This document shows, one piece after another, positions 51,446 to 63,237 of a DNA stretch of 64,000 bases. A program made the translations under genes and the position numbers. The stretch comes from Parus major (taxonomy: Eukaryota; Chordata; Aves; Passeriformes; Paridae), in the NCBI RefSeq assembly GCF_001522545.3, contig NC_031769.1, positions 134,242,616-134,306,615 of the forward strand. The letters are read 5' to 3'. Within the stretch, counting starts at the first letter, position 1, and each line of letters begins with the position of its first letter. The notes under the pieces are model-generated. The model ran no database searches, was not told the origin of the DNA, and was given only the letters and a program-made list of their open reading frames with translations.

Positions 51446-53367
51446 CTACAAGTGCCTTTTCATAGATTTTACTTTATTTTGTAATTACTTAGCTCAGTCT
51501 GGTGAAGAAAAATGAGTGGGAGCATTTCTTTTAGGACAACTCAAGAAATAAACTATACTGAAATAGAACTGTGGTAAGAATTTGCAGCATAAATAAGGGC
51601 TTCTTGCAACATAACTATAGACGGCAGAAAATAAAGCAAAAAAAAATTTTAAAAAATATAGTTTTAAGCAGGATGAAGAAGGGAAATGATATTATTCATA
51701 ATGTACTTCAATTTTTCTCTTAAATGACTAGAAAAGACCCTTGGAAAGCAGTACAAGACTTTTACTATCATTTATGAGCAGCATATTTTGAATATGAACT
51801 ATAGTACTTATTACAATATTAAGAGAAGAGCTATCTTTAAAAAGAAAATACACTTCAGCTTCACATTTTGTAATTTATCTATGGACCCTTTCCCAGCTAC
51901 ATCTCCTATGAACATAGGTTTGTTTGTTCAATTTATTGCATTCTTCACAAACAGGATCTAGTACTTCCAGCTTTCACTTGGGATTCCACAGATGGGCTTA
52001 ACTTGCCACTTCTGCCACAGATTTCCAATGTAATGTAACACAAGATGACTGCAAGAAGTGAGCTGAAAGTGATACCTCTCTGTGCTTCTTGGAGGAATGA
52101 GGTTCCCTGCCCTGCCACTGTGTGTGAGGGATAGAAAACATTGTCCTCTCCTCATTCCACTGGGATTTGGGAACCAAAACACACTGCTTACAGGAGAAGT
52201 CAACTTTCATGTTGCTAAAAGTGAGATGAATTCTTGATTCTGTCATACAGTATCATAGACAAGGTCATTCTCAGACCAAGGAAATATATTTGAAATAGAA
52301 TATTAGGACACACTTCTGATGTTTGCAAGAAAAACTGAAAGATAATGATCTTTAATGATTTTCTTTAATACTGAAGGAAGACTTTCAAAATCCAAGAAAT
52401 CTTCAGGCAAAATAAGGGACAGAAGACCTTATTTTGTGGGCTAAAAATGAGAAAGGATCAGACTTCCTCTTCCAGATAATCTTATTTTCTTTCACTTTTG
52501 TTTCTTTTATTTTTTTTATGTAGAGACAGTTCTAAGTCAGAGGGGCTATAGAAAGTCTTGTAAGACAGCTTGCATTTAGATACCTTAACATAACAAAGAA
52601 CCAGTTTAAAACTGTAAATTCCATCCTTTCGGATTTATATTCAAGTGAAAAAAGAATTCATGAAATGAAAAATGGGGATTATCTTAAATCTGTAGAACTG
52701 TTTAAATGCTGTTATATTTTGGTCTAAAAATTATCAAAGAAAATTAAGTATACATGTGACTAACCAGTGTCAATAGCATACAAAGTTTAATTACCTCACC
52801 CTGAAGTACATCAAATGTCAAATTCAATTAACAATGCCATCTGAAAAATGCTTTCATAATTAATTTCGAACAATTGACTTATCTTTTAATAATAGTTGAT
52901 GGTTAGGCATTCCAAAGGCCATTGGGAAAGCATTGCCTTTTAATGAGGAAAATAAAAACAACATTGAATTTAGTAGTGCTATTTTTTTTTCTTTGAAAGG
53001 TCTTCTACAACAAAATAATAAATTTGAGCAGAATCATAGAACAATCAGACATGAGTCAAGGCTTCTTTGCCTAAGACACAAAATAAATGTAGTCTGTTCA
53101 AATTGGACAAAGTAGTTTTCTAAGTTTTGACTGATTTCAGAAGACAGATATTTAAATATTACTGAATCTATTGGAAGTGTCTTGGACCGTTTTTGAAGTA
53201 GAAACCGTTCAGAAAAACCTAGAGGAAAAAAAATGAACAAATTCTAGTGAATTTAATTCTAAGTAAAAAAGAAGTCACACATGAACAATGGATGTGATTG
53301 AAAAGGAGTTAAGTGTAAGGGGGGGATCTTTAGGGTTTTTTTGGAAGAAACACCTTTATAACAATTT
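51446..53367. other. Noncoding DNA, nothing assigned
   Basis: A GC-richer patch at about 51955-52210 carries minus frames of 81 and 82 codons with no family features. The segment 52790-52910 is rich in TTAAT/ATTAA motifs. No named repeat. Confidence 0.5.
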
Positions 53368-53598
53368 CCACCCTTATAGCTTTTATTGCTGAGCAGATGT
53401 CACAGGTATGAAATATCCCTTTGGTCAGTTTGGGTCAGCTTCCCAGTAGTGTCCCTTCCCATCCTGTACTCCACCCCCAGCCTCTCCCTGTTGGGGAGGC
53501 ACTCGTGGAGACACAGCCTTGATGCTCTGTGAGTGCAGCTGAGCACCAGCCCAGACACTGTCCTGTTATCAACACTCTTCTACCTACAAATGCAAAAG
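53368..53598 (-). mobile_element. LTR U3 fragment, same family as 51383, minus orientation
   Basis: The segment GCTTTTATTGCTGAGCAG with GGTATGAAATATCCC and TTGGTCAGTTTGGGTCAGC is the complement of the U3-to-TATA part of a familiar avian ERV LTR. The GC-rich stretch that follows, to TTATCAACACTCTTC near 53570, completes much of U3. The promoter-proximal end is at the left, and everything downstream (R, U5) is missing. The copy is diverged and truncated. Confidence 0.78.
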
Positions 53599-55576
53599 AA
53601 CGGTGATGTCAGTATTGCAGTCTTCGGTTTTGGTTAGCTTGCAACCTAAACACCAGCCTACAAAAAGTTTCCCTGTTTTTACATCCCTAGAACATTATGT
53701 TATCTCACGTCAATTATATACTGTGTATCATTTAAAATATTTTAAAATTCTAACATGAAAATTGCTATATGCTCATTATCATTACAAAAGAGGAAATAAC
53801 ATGTTATAACGATTTAAATTCAAGGAAGGGAACTCGGCATTTGTGGTTCTTGTAAAAAAATCTTCTTTGGATAATAATAATTTTTATCATAGCTGTTATT
53901 TAATGTATTATATGCCATAGCTTGGAAATGTCAAGCGATACCATAATAAATTGCAAATCCACTCAAATTCTACCTTTTACAAAATGGTTACTCCTCCTCA
54001 AATCTGAAATATGACCAGATAATATAAAGGAAATGCTGATATCCTTTAACTACAGGCTGGGAGAAAAAATCACTGAGGATTTAAGGAAAACAATCCTAAG
54101 GAACAAGATCCAAATGCTTTTTTTTTAATCCTCAGCAATGTGTTTGTATACCAAGGCTAATAATTTGATTTATGTTGTATTTAAAAGCAAAGAAGATGAC
54201 CTTGAAGAATTTGGACCCAAGTGAGAGGCAAAGCTAAGATGAACATTCTGTAATAGTCTTGCAACAAATCCTGAACAGTGCTTTATTCTCTAATCCATTG
54301 TTCTCCCTGGATTCACCTCTACTTTAGTTAAAAACTTACCAAACAAAAAAAATCCAGCCATAAAAGAAGCAAAAAAAGCCAAACATGAGACTATGAGATC
54401 AATCCTATAAATTTCTTGTTAAGAATAACTAGAAGACATCAGAACTGTGAAAAATCCTTTCATTAGAATTCTTAATTGATGAACTTAACACGTAGCCCAT
54501 TCCTTTTTTGTATGCACTGCACATAGTACAGCAGTGATGCATATTGAGAAGGAGAGATATTATTTACCATTATAAAATGTCATGTCTTTTCCTGTCAAAA
54601 CTCTTTGCCCATCTTTAAAGTAATTAGTTTTGTCACGACTATTCAGAAGTCATTAATAGAAAATTCTGGCTGATTAAGCACGTCCAGGGCCAAGACTCAC
54701 AAATAGTGATTCCTCTGATTTACATGGATTCCCAGAGTAAATGTTTATCTGATACTGAGCCAAATTGCCTACATCCTTTGAATTATGTTATTAAAGATTA
54801 CTTTTGGTCTTGATCACACAATTTCACTGCCCTTATAAAAAACGGGAGAGAAGGCTTATATATTACTTACCTGTGGGGACCGAAGTCTAAATGCATTTTA
54901 GCCATTGTTCAAGAGATAGGATTTCCAATTGCTCTTGTATTTCCCTGTTGGTAGGAGAGAAAAATCTGACAAATTAGCAAAAAAACCCTGTTTTTTTTAA
55001 AAAAAGGGCTCCCACTCCACACAATAAACCAAGAGTATATAGTCTCTGTTGAGTATTTTCCTTCTTCCCCATCTACCAATTTCATATATTGTATTGACGA
55101 GCCTACAGAGAAATACTGGTTACACTGCATTTCTTACATTTTGAAAACATCTGCAAATTAACCACTGCCAAGGTTAAGAACATGTAAATGTAGTCTGTAT
55201 TCAAAAAAGGGGAAAAACAAGCAAGGAAACAAGCTTCTACGATGGGAATACAAAGGCTAATTCTTAGAAATTAATTTTCTTCTGAAATTCATATCATTAC
55301 TTAAATTGCTTCTTTCAACAGATTGTTTTCTAGATTTTTCTACAAAGGCACATGAGTTCATTAAGAGATAAACTTGAAAACTATCTATTACATTCTGTGT
55401 GTGTTGTGGAACTGTTTGCTGATTAAACCGAAATTAGGACTTTTATATTCAAAAGTTGCTTCCAGCCAGACAAAGAACATCATGAATCATTCTTGAATTG
55501 TGGAGGTGGTGTTTCTACGTACTTTTAATTATGTTCTGTGGTGCCTTATCTATAGGAAGAAATACCAATCAAATTC
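53599..55576. other. AT-rich noncoding DNA, nothing assigned
   Basis: No gene or named repeat. A near-palindromic T-run/A-run with CCCTG and AGGGC flanks lies near 54987-55012. Confidence 0.5.
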
Positions 55577-55582
55577 TATGTG

Positions 55583-56160
55583 TGTGGGAAATGCAGACAC
55601 TGAAAGCTCTCAAGGCCTTGAGCATACAGGCTCAGAGACAGAGATGGATACGAAGTTTGACCTAAGACTTTGGAAAAGGTTTGAAGATTTGGAACAAAAA
55701 AGCTACACATACATGAAGTGAGAATGTGGGTTTGTAGTTTAAGCAGAAATATGTTCTAAGCAAGCAGAAATATGCCTCATGTAAGCGAATAAATATGTTA
55801 AGCAAGATAGAATATTTTAAAGTTTTAACAATAGAACCTATTATAAAGTCAGTTAGAAACTAAAGATGTAGCACTGTAAGTTTCTGTAGTGTTACATGAT
55901 TGGATGAGAAAAGATGCATTGCAGTAGAATCGTGTGAGACAAAGCAATGATTGGTTCATGAAGATGCTAGGGAGCTTTGTGTAAGTTGTTGATTGGCTAA
56001 GAAATTTATAAAAGACATTTAACTAGAGTTAGGATGGCTTCTGATGTGATGGCATTGAATGCAACACCTTAAATGTCTCATCTTTCCCTGAGATTGATTA
56101 TGCAATAAAACACCTTTTATAATGTCTCTCAGTTGACACCATCTACTCTGTATCCCAATA
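55583..56160 (+). mobile_element. Solo LTR with perfect 6-bp target duplication, ERVK-type
   Basis: The element starts TGTGGGAAATGC and ends TATCCCAATA. It is flanked by TATGTG at 55577-55582 and 56161-56166, the 6-bp duplication typical of ERVK/beta-like integration. It has CCAAT-complement motifs (GATTGG near 55949 and 55991), a TATA box TTATAAAAG (TATAAA at 56007-56012) and a polyadenylation signal AATAAA at 56104-56109. The last dinucleotide reads TA where CA is expected, a simple transition. AAGCAGAAATATG-type strings recur at 55740-55800, hinting at internal tandem repeats in U3. The 578-bp length and absence of internal sequence mark a solo LTR. Confidence 0.88.
56007..56012 (+). promoter_or_regulatory. 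TATA box of the ERVK-type LTR
   Basis: TATAAA about 95 bp upstream of the AATAAA signal and just downstream of a GATTGG motif, the classic LTR promoter order. Whether it is still active is unknown. Confidence 0.6.
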
Positions 56161-56166
56161 TATGTG

Positions 56167-59073
56167 CACTGTTATGAATCACCTAATAATTTTAGTCTAA
56201 ATATTTGTTAGAAATGTATTTTTCTGTTGTGAGTTTATAAGATTCCAGCTTAGTATTACAGATAATGTATTAATAATGCCTGTTTTCTATTAAACGAAGG
56301 AGCCAATAAATTGCCTTTATTACTGTGAATAAGATAAAAGAGTGAGGGAAGCTATATAGTGAAAATCATGCTGAACAGAAAGCTTTTAAAATTACACTTT
56401 CCATTGCAATGCAGCAATGGAAGCACGCTGGGATTTGGATTAATATTCTAAAAGTTAGAGAACACAGGTGGAAACTAACATTTTGAAAGATTTCTACTCC
56501 CATTAGACCTGTAAAGTTAAAGAAGGTTTGAGAAGTTTTGTACATTTGGATAAGCAAAATGTTTAAGACAATTTCCCATGACAGTTTTTGCTCACAGCTA
56601 CAAGAACATGACAAATAAGTCATTCACATGGTAATAGTGATGCAATCTAGGAATAAAACAAAATTCTCTTTCTGTCTTTCATCTTCTTGCTAGACTGAAA
56701 CACAGTTTATATACTACCTTTTTCTAAACTTTTTTTTCATAAATCTCCCAAGACTTGGTTCATATCAATTTTCATTAAAGTGATAGCTGTTTTGTTAGAG
56801 TAACATGAAAGTGTAAGTAAAAATAACTTGAAGATTATGTAAGTCAGGGCATTTTATAATGAATATTTCATATATAGAATGAAACTTAGTCCCTCTTAGA
56901 GCAAATTATTAAGGACCATACATTTGATAACATAAATATGCACATTTATATTGTTGTCAGCAAAACAAAATTTAAGTTATTTACAATAGCAAAAATGGTC
57001 TTTCATGTTAGTTTTTGAACACTTTGGAATGTTTCATTTCCTGACTACTGTCTCTGTCAGCATTCTGGAAGTGAAAGAGTCAGAGAGACATTGCTTCAGC
57101 ATCCAACCAGATGTGTCTTTCTCTTCTGAACTTAGTTTTGTGAAGTGTATAAAAGCAAATAATAGAATCGATTACTCAGCTCCATAATGAATATTCATTG
57201 TGCATTGTTTGATTGCAGCCCCTGGCAGGAAGAAATAAAAATAGTACAGAGGCCTTCAGAGGATATATTTTCACTCATTTCCATACTTCTCCTTTGACAT
57301 CCTGTACTAGTTTCACTGCTGTTTCAAAGAGTGAGAACATTATTGGGGTTTAGATAAAGAATCTCACTCAAAATCTATTGTGAGATACTGGTGTGGTTTC
57401 AGTTTAACAGCTTCGAAAAAATGGCCTTTCTAAGCGTTAGTTCATTTTATGAAAAAATAAAATGCAAGACAAACATTCAAAGTAGTATTCAGTACTATTA
57501 CAGTAAATTTTGAAATTTTATTATAGTTGTATTGAACAAATAAATTACTAAATATAACAAATAAATATATAAGCAGTATTAATAAATATAATATATAAAT
57601 AAATTTCTGAATTTAACATTAATCACCATGTGATGCCAAGTTAAAAACCTTTGCATATTTTTTTCTTTTCTTGCTTTTCCAGAAGTCCATTTTGTGACTT
57701 AACATTAAGACAATAAAATCTATGTTTCCACATGTGCAGGCAAGCTACCTGTTTAAGTTCCCATTATAGCCAACTGATATTTAGTTATGTAGTTAATGTA
57801 ATTTAGACTTGCACAACTTTCTCTTGCACAGGTGAAGGTTAACCTCCATAGTAAATTGGATTAACTTCATGAGCTGTCATTTAGAGGTGATGAACATCTG
57901 TATTTCCTGCTTTATCTCATGCTTTCTTATATTTAGGCAGTATTGTAATCAGAACCAGAATATCTTAGTGCTAATATCTTAGACTAAGATATTCTCATTT
58001 CAAATGGTAGTACTCAGATAAATATAGAAAATGTGGATATTGACACAGAAAATATATTTGTGATATCAGAGGTGATTTATCTGCCTTGTGGAAAAATGGA
58101 ATAAGATTGCCTGTAGACAGCCTCTAGGCCAGGAGATTGCTGGTGTGTGTCCTGATGGCAATACTGAATTGTCCTTTAGAACCACCAGCAAGGCACAAGA
58201 CATAGATATAATATAGCAAATTCCATAATTTCCCTGAAAATTCTTTAAGAAGATAACTTTATGTCATTGTGAGTTTTTCTGCCCATTTTTCTGCCCATTT
58301 TCTGTCCTTTCTTATAAGGAAACCTAGAGAATCACTTTTCTCTGTTATTGCATTTCTACTTGTACATCCAAAACATGTTGTTATTTGTGACCTGATATGA
58401 TTATTTAATTTCTGATGTAAGATCAGTAATATTGTAAAAAATTGTATTATTCATTCTAGAGGATTCTGTACATTGTTCAGCTAGTTAATTGTAAACATGT
58501 AGAGATTGGTAAAGAGCAGATTTCCATGTATAATGTGCAGCATTAGACCTTATTAGTCCTACAATTCATTGTATCCCAGAGGGCCCCAATTCTGTGTAAT
58601 TTTATTCTTACTGGAGTCCTCTTACTTCTTTAGGATAAGTCTAAAATATTCTTAATAAGATCTGGAAATTTGTCATACTCATTTTGATAAAACAATTTAC
58701 ATCTGCACAAGGGAAAATAAGACCAGGTGAGGAAATTATTCAATCATCCATTTAAGACGATATTGAAATCAGTTTGCTCCTCAACTACAACGCTGCAGAT
58801 ACTGAACAGAATTAAAATCTCAAAGAAACAAAATATATTTTGCTATTAACTAGCATACATAACCAAATGTCTTTACCCATTGCCTCAAAACTTTCCAGTA
58901 AGCTGCTAACAATATACAACTCCTTGTTACCTTTCTTTCTACATCCTTACCTGTATTTTTCAAACTAAGGCAAGAAAAATTGACCTCTTATTTGTGTATT
59001 TTACCTTGAGTGACTAACACTTTTCTTAGTGATCTGAAAGTGTTCTAGCGCTGCTAGGTACCCCATATTCTTT
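56167..59073. other. AT-rich noncoding DNA, nothing assigned
   Basis: About 2.9 kb with no gene or named repeat. AAATATA-rich sequence lies at 57535-57605, a small set of related inverted and direct motifs at 57959-57993, and a short tandem TTTTTCTGCCCA pair near 58276-58299. Confidence 0.5.
57959..57993. repeat. Motif AATATCTTAG, two direct copies and one inverted
   Basis: AATATCTTAG occurs at 57959-57968 and 57973-57982. Its exact complement CTAAGATATT is at 57984-57993, one base from the second copy, giving a 10-bp-arm near-perfect palindrome. Confidence 0.8.
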
Positions 59074-59482
59074 TGTCATGGCCTGGACAGTGGTCTGGGT
59101 GCCACAACCTTCTCAGAAAAGTATCCTTAGAAGGACACTCTCAGGTGCACAGGTACTCCCTGCCCTGCCAAGAGTGCTCTCAGCTCTGAGCCCTAAAGTG
59201 GGCTGTTGAGTGATTGCAGCTCTTTGGGATACAAATGAACATGGAGACCCAGCTTCCATATGGAGTTCCTTGGGAGGCTTTATTCAGCTTCTTCCTCAGA
59301 GGGGTCCAGAGGGGACAGGAGCCAGGGAGACAGATGGAGCAGGGGTTTATATAGGAGGATCAGGACTAGTCAGCTAAGGGTTCAGGGGTGAAACAAAGGG
59401 GAAAGGCCAATGGGATACATATAATCTGCACGAGGTACACAAAATTTGCATGGGCTGCAAGGCATGCTGGGAGGGCTGTCAC
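59074..59482 (-). mobile_element. LTR of an endogenous retrovirus, minus orientation
   Basis: Read on the minus strand it has a TATA box (complement of TTTATATAGG at 59346-59355), a polyadenylation signal AATAAA (complement at 59279-59284) about 65 bp downstream, and the end CCAGGCCATGACA (complement at 59074-59086). This is the U3-R-U5 order of an LTR. The left edge is clear. The right edge is taken where a second LTR-like unit begins. No target duplication was found, so the element may be truncated by its neighbour. Confidence 0.72.
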
Positions 59483-59903
59483 TGTTGGACATGAAATGAT
59501 TCACATGGATGCAGCTCGAGGTGTGGTGAAAGAAGAATTCTTACTTATTTGTTCTTTCAGTATTTATAGGTTTCCGACCACAACCAGGGATTGGACAGTC
59601 AGGTTACCACCTTCCCAACCACACTGGCCAAGAGAGACGTCCATCAAAAGGCATATCTTTACAGGAATGTATAAACACCTATGTTTATAGTTACTTTCCT
59701 GGGAAAGTGGCTAAAACTGGTGAAAAACAATATTGAAAGGCCTGCTTCTCAGGGTGACAGAGGGTAACTGCTTTTTGCATGCTACAAATGCAAAGGCTAT
59801 TGGCTAGGATTTCTCCCCTGGGGGAGTGTGGCAAGTTGGAGCCAAAGGGCTTTCTCTTCAGGGGAGAGTGGTTATGTTGTTGGCTAGGTCATTTGCCTCC
59901 ACA
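59483..59903 (-). mobile_element. Second LTR-like unit, minus orientation, abutting the first
   Basis: Read on the minus strand it begins TGTGGAGGCAAATG and ends CATGTCCAACA, consistent with LTR termini. A TATA box (complement of TTTATA at 59563-59568) is followed by an AAATAAG-type degraded polyadenylation signal. Flanking bases do not form a target duplication. It could be an independent LTR inserted at or beside the first, or both could be parts of one longer element. The 100-codon plus frame at 59388-59690 crosses both and is not a gene. Confidence 0.5.
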
Positions 59904-60004
59904 TTTTTTCTGCTTCATCAGCTCAATTTGTGACTCAGGGTTGTAGAATTGTTACTGAGTCTGTCTTTTAGTTTCTTGGTTGTCTCTTGGTTGACAGAAA
60001 ATGA

Positions 60005-60207
60005 CATGAGCTGGCAATGTACACTTGCAGCCCAGAAAGCCAACTGTATTCTGGGCTGCATCAACAGGAACACGGGCAAGAGGTCAAAGGAAGTGATTCT
60101 GCCCCTCTACTCTGCTTTTGTGACACCCCACCTGGAGTGCTGCATCCAGCTCAGGTGTCCTCAACATAAGGAGGACATGGAACTTCTGGAGCAAGTCCAA
60201 AAATAAA
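60005..60207 (+). mobile_element. CR1 LINE, short internal ORF2 fragment
   Basis: In plus orientation. It encodes an uninterrupted stretch typical of the post-catalytic part of CR1 ORF2, including AAQKAN, ILPLYSAFVTPHLE and LLEQVQK. Sequence on both sides is not CR1, so about 200 bp of interior have been preserved with sharp edges. This is unlike normal 5' truncation and implies later deletion or rearrangement. It lies about 100 bp from the LTR-like unit on its left. Confidence 0.9.
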
Positions 60208-63075
60208 ATTTGCAATCTTTGCTACAGTACTCTGGTCAGAATATTGTGGGGTTTTTACCACCTGAAATTTTTCACAAAAGCTATAAAAATTCTGCTAGAA
60301 CATTACTTTTAACAGACAAAAGTATACACTGATATATTCATATATCAGACACAAGGGGATTGTTGGAGTTTCTGTCTATGACCATTGTTACATGTCAGTG
60401 AAGCAGTGAATAAATTAAAGAAGTGAGCATGGAACAATGAAAACTAACTGTATCCTGGGAAACTAACTAGGGATATGCATACTATTAAAAGTTAAAAGAT
60501 TAATAGCCTTATTGTGTTCCAATAATCATTGAAAGGGTTTAGCTCATGACTCTAAAGACTCTAAGGAAGTTATTGTCTCTTCAAATTGAGTACAAGTTGT
60601 TGAAGAAGTAGGAAATAATAAGGACTAGCAAGAGAACACGAAGACCAGTAAAAAACAGAGATGAAGTGGAAAGATAGTTTAATAATTAAGACTTTAATTT
60701 ACAACCAATAAGGTGAATCTTGCACTTGTATCTTCTATGAGCTCTGGGACAAATTATTCCACATAGTACTCATCTCAGCAAATGCTATCTGTAGTCATAA
60801 TCAATACAGGGAAAGAGGTGCTGAGCTTATCAGAATGCTTGAACAGATGTTTATGGTCCCTAGATGTATCCCTTTGGCTGTAGAAACCACCTCATGATTG
60901 GTGATGGCTTGATAAAGCAGCTTGGTGTCTCTCCCAGAGAGCACTTACAGGACTAAGTGTAGCAGATAAAAAGACAGGCTAGGATAGCAGCCAATCAGAG
61001 TTCAGACAACTAATTAAATATAGCGATATAGGCACTTAGACCTAAGACCTGGAGTTCACCAGACTTCAGGCTGCACAGTCTGAGTGCTATAGCTAATGCT
61101 TCTAAGACCCCAGGCATAAAACTGGAATATCCAGCAGTTTGCTATGCCATGGGGGAGAGCAGGAGAATCAGTAACCACACAGTGGTAATCAGTATTAGAA
61201 ACAGTAAATCCTACTTAATATTGATACAGTAAGACTCATAGGCAAAATTTTTGTCTAAGAGAGGGTGGAAGAAAATATAAATCCAAGAATTAGGATGTTT
61301 ATCTTAATCCATACCAGAATGACTGGTAAAAAAGGAGCAGAATCATCATTAAGTGAATCTACTGAAAAATAAGTAACTCTCATCAGTGAAAGCAGCTAAT
61401 TACATAACTTACAGTAAAGAATAAAGAGCTGTAACTTTGAATTCTCCAACTTTTCCTTTTTTTTTTTTCTCCCAAGGATAGCTCTGCAAAGCCATTAATA
61501 AGTTTTTGCTTGCATAAGCTGCCTAAGAAACAAAATGTCTGACCCACAAAACATATATAACATTTACAAATGGCTGCAACCTAATTCAAACCATGAGAAG
61601 TTAAAAAGCATTTGGTTTTGTTTAGTGGAACTGAAATCCCACAGGATTGCACTGAGTTTCCAAATTTCTCCAGCTGTTCTTTAATGAATAGCTTCCTTAC
61701 AAGGTTTCTGCAAACCAGCACATTAGCTACATGAGCTCTGTGAGTCAGCAAGGGGAGGCCTGGACAGTAGTTTCTAGAGCTGCTAACAGAATGTAGCTGC
61801 TTCCAGGAAAACTACTTCTACCTTTTTGGGATGTCAATAGTCCACTAAGCCTGGCAGTGAGGTGGACAGCTACGTCACAAGGGAGTTGCTCTAGCCATCC
61901 AGAAACTTGGGAGATGCTTAGTCAAATCTGCAGACCAGGAATAAAAAATAGCAGTGGCTAAAGAAACCTTGAAACTTTCACCTGTGAAATGCATTTTACT
62001 AAATATTGGCCTGCAAACCTGCTGGTGCAGGTAAAGCTGGTGCCCTGACACCTGGGTGTGCTGCTCCCTGGGACCTCTGCTGCTTTGCTCGCCAGTGCTG
62101 TGGTCTTTTTGGCTGGTTCACAGGATGAACAGCTGTGCTGTGCACAGGATTGGAGAGACAAACAACACAGCAGATGGGCAGCAGCAGAAATTTGTAAAGT
62201 GAGTTGTAGGAGCATGGGAAAATTACTCTAAATTTATTTGGAAGACAGGAAACGGAATGATTTGATTCCTTGATATCCATATGAAATCTTGATGTGATTT
62301 AGTTCTTCCCTGAGATATTGCATTTCTGTCAATAGTTTTAACCAGCTCTAATCACATGACCTATTCAAAGAAATGAAACATTTTTCTTGCTCTACAAAGG
62401 TGGGCAACAGAATAGCTCATACTTGATATTATTATGCATTTTTAAATTTATACTTTTAATTTAAAGAGTCAATTTAGTCTTGCAAGAAAAACAAACTAAA
62501 AAAAAATGCCACCAAATGTCATATAATTTGGGGCTATATCCAATTGAGAAATACAACTCAGCTGTTAAGACTGGCAGCATCCATTCTCTTGACCTTTTAG
62601 TCAAGGGCCCATGTCATTTTCTTTGACCCTGGAGATTTCTAGGCCTGGGAGGAAGTTTTTTTCCTCTCTATTGTAAAATATCACTCTCTAGCTTTGGGGC
62701 TACATTGAAAATATACTTGTCTGATTTAACACTCAAAAATGTTATTGGTTTTTTATATTATTACTGACTAAAGTATTTGCTGCTCAGTTGGGGGTAGAAA
62801 ATAGCTGCTCAACAATGGAACCTGGATTGATTTTCATTCATTAACTTTGAAAGGACATAAACATCCTGAACAAAGCATTCATTCAAAATTTATCACTTCT
62901 CCTTATGTTTTAATCATGCTTTAGCAGCGTGATCTTATTCTTTAAGAAAGTCAGTAATGAGATAATGAATTAGAATACTACTAAAAAAAAATGCATTGAA
63001 ACTTCAGCAGATTATTTAGCCCTCTCACAATGAAAACATTTTAAGGATTTACATTTAGACACAGCACAATCTTTC
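60208..63075. other. Noncoding DNA, nothing assigned
   Basis: AT-rich, apart from GC-richer patches at about 60860-61150 and 61735-62200. The latter holds overlapping minus frames of 85 and 93 codons without domain features. A T-rich tract lies at 61460-61471. Confidence 0.5.
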
Positions 63076-63120
63076 ATGTGCATATATATATATAAATATG
63101 CACACATATATGTGCATGTA
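63076..63120. repeat. Alternating purine-pyrimidine TA/TG tract
   Basis: ATGTGCATATATATATATAA and a following CACACATATATGTGCAT form an imperfect inverted repeat of alternating purines and pyrimidines. Confidence 0.8.
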
Positions 63121-63195
63121 TGGAAAAATGAAATCCAGCTTCTTAATTTCTGTTTGTTGTGATTAGCATGGACTTTAATTTAGAATAATTTCATG

Positions 63196-63196
63196 T

Positions 63197-63236
<40 letters not shown>

Positions 63237-63237
63237 T
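63196..63237. repeat. Compound (CA)n(TA)n microsatellite
   Basis: About twelve CA units pass directly into about eight TA units. Confidence 0.95.

Noticed and set aside
55500..55721. 73-codon frame as a gene
   Set aside because: Most of it lies in the 5' part of an ERVK-type LTR with a target duplication.
59949..60206. 85-codon frame as a gene
   Set aside because: The peptide is an internal CR1 ORF2 segment plus unrelated upstream codons.
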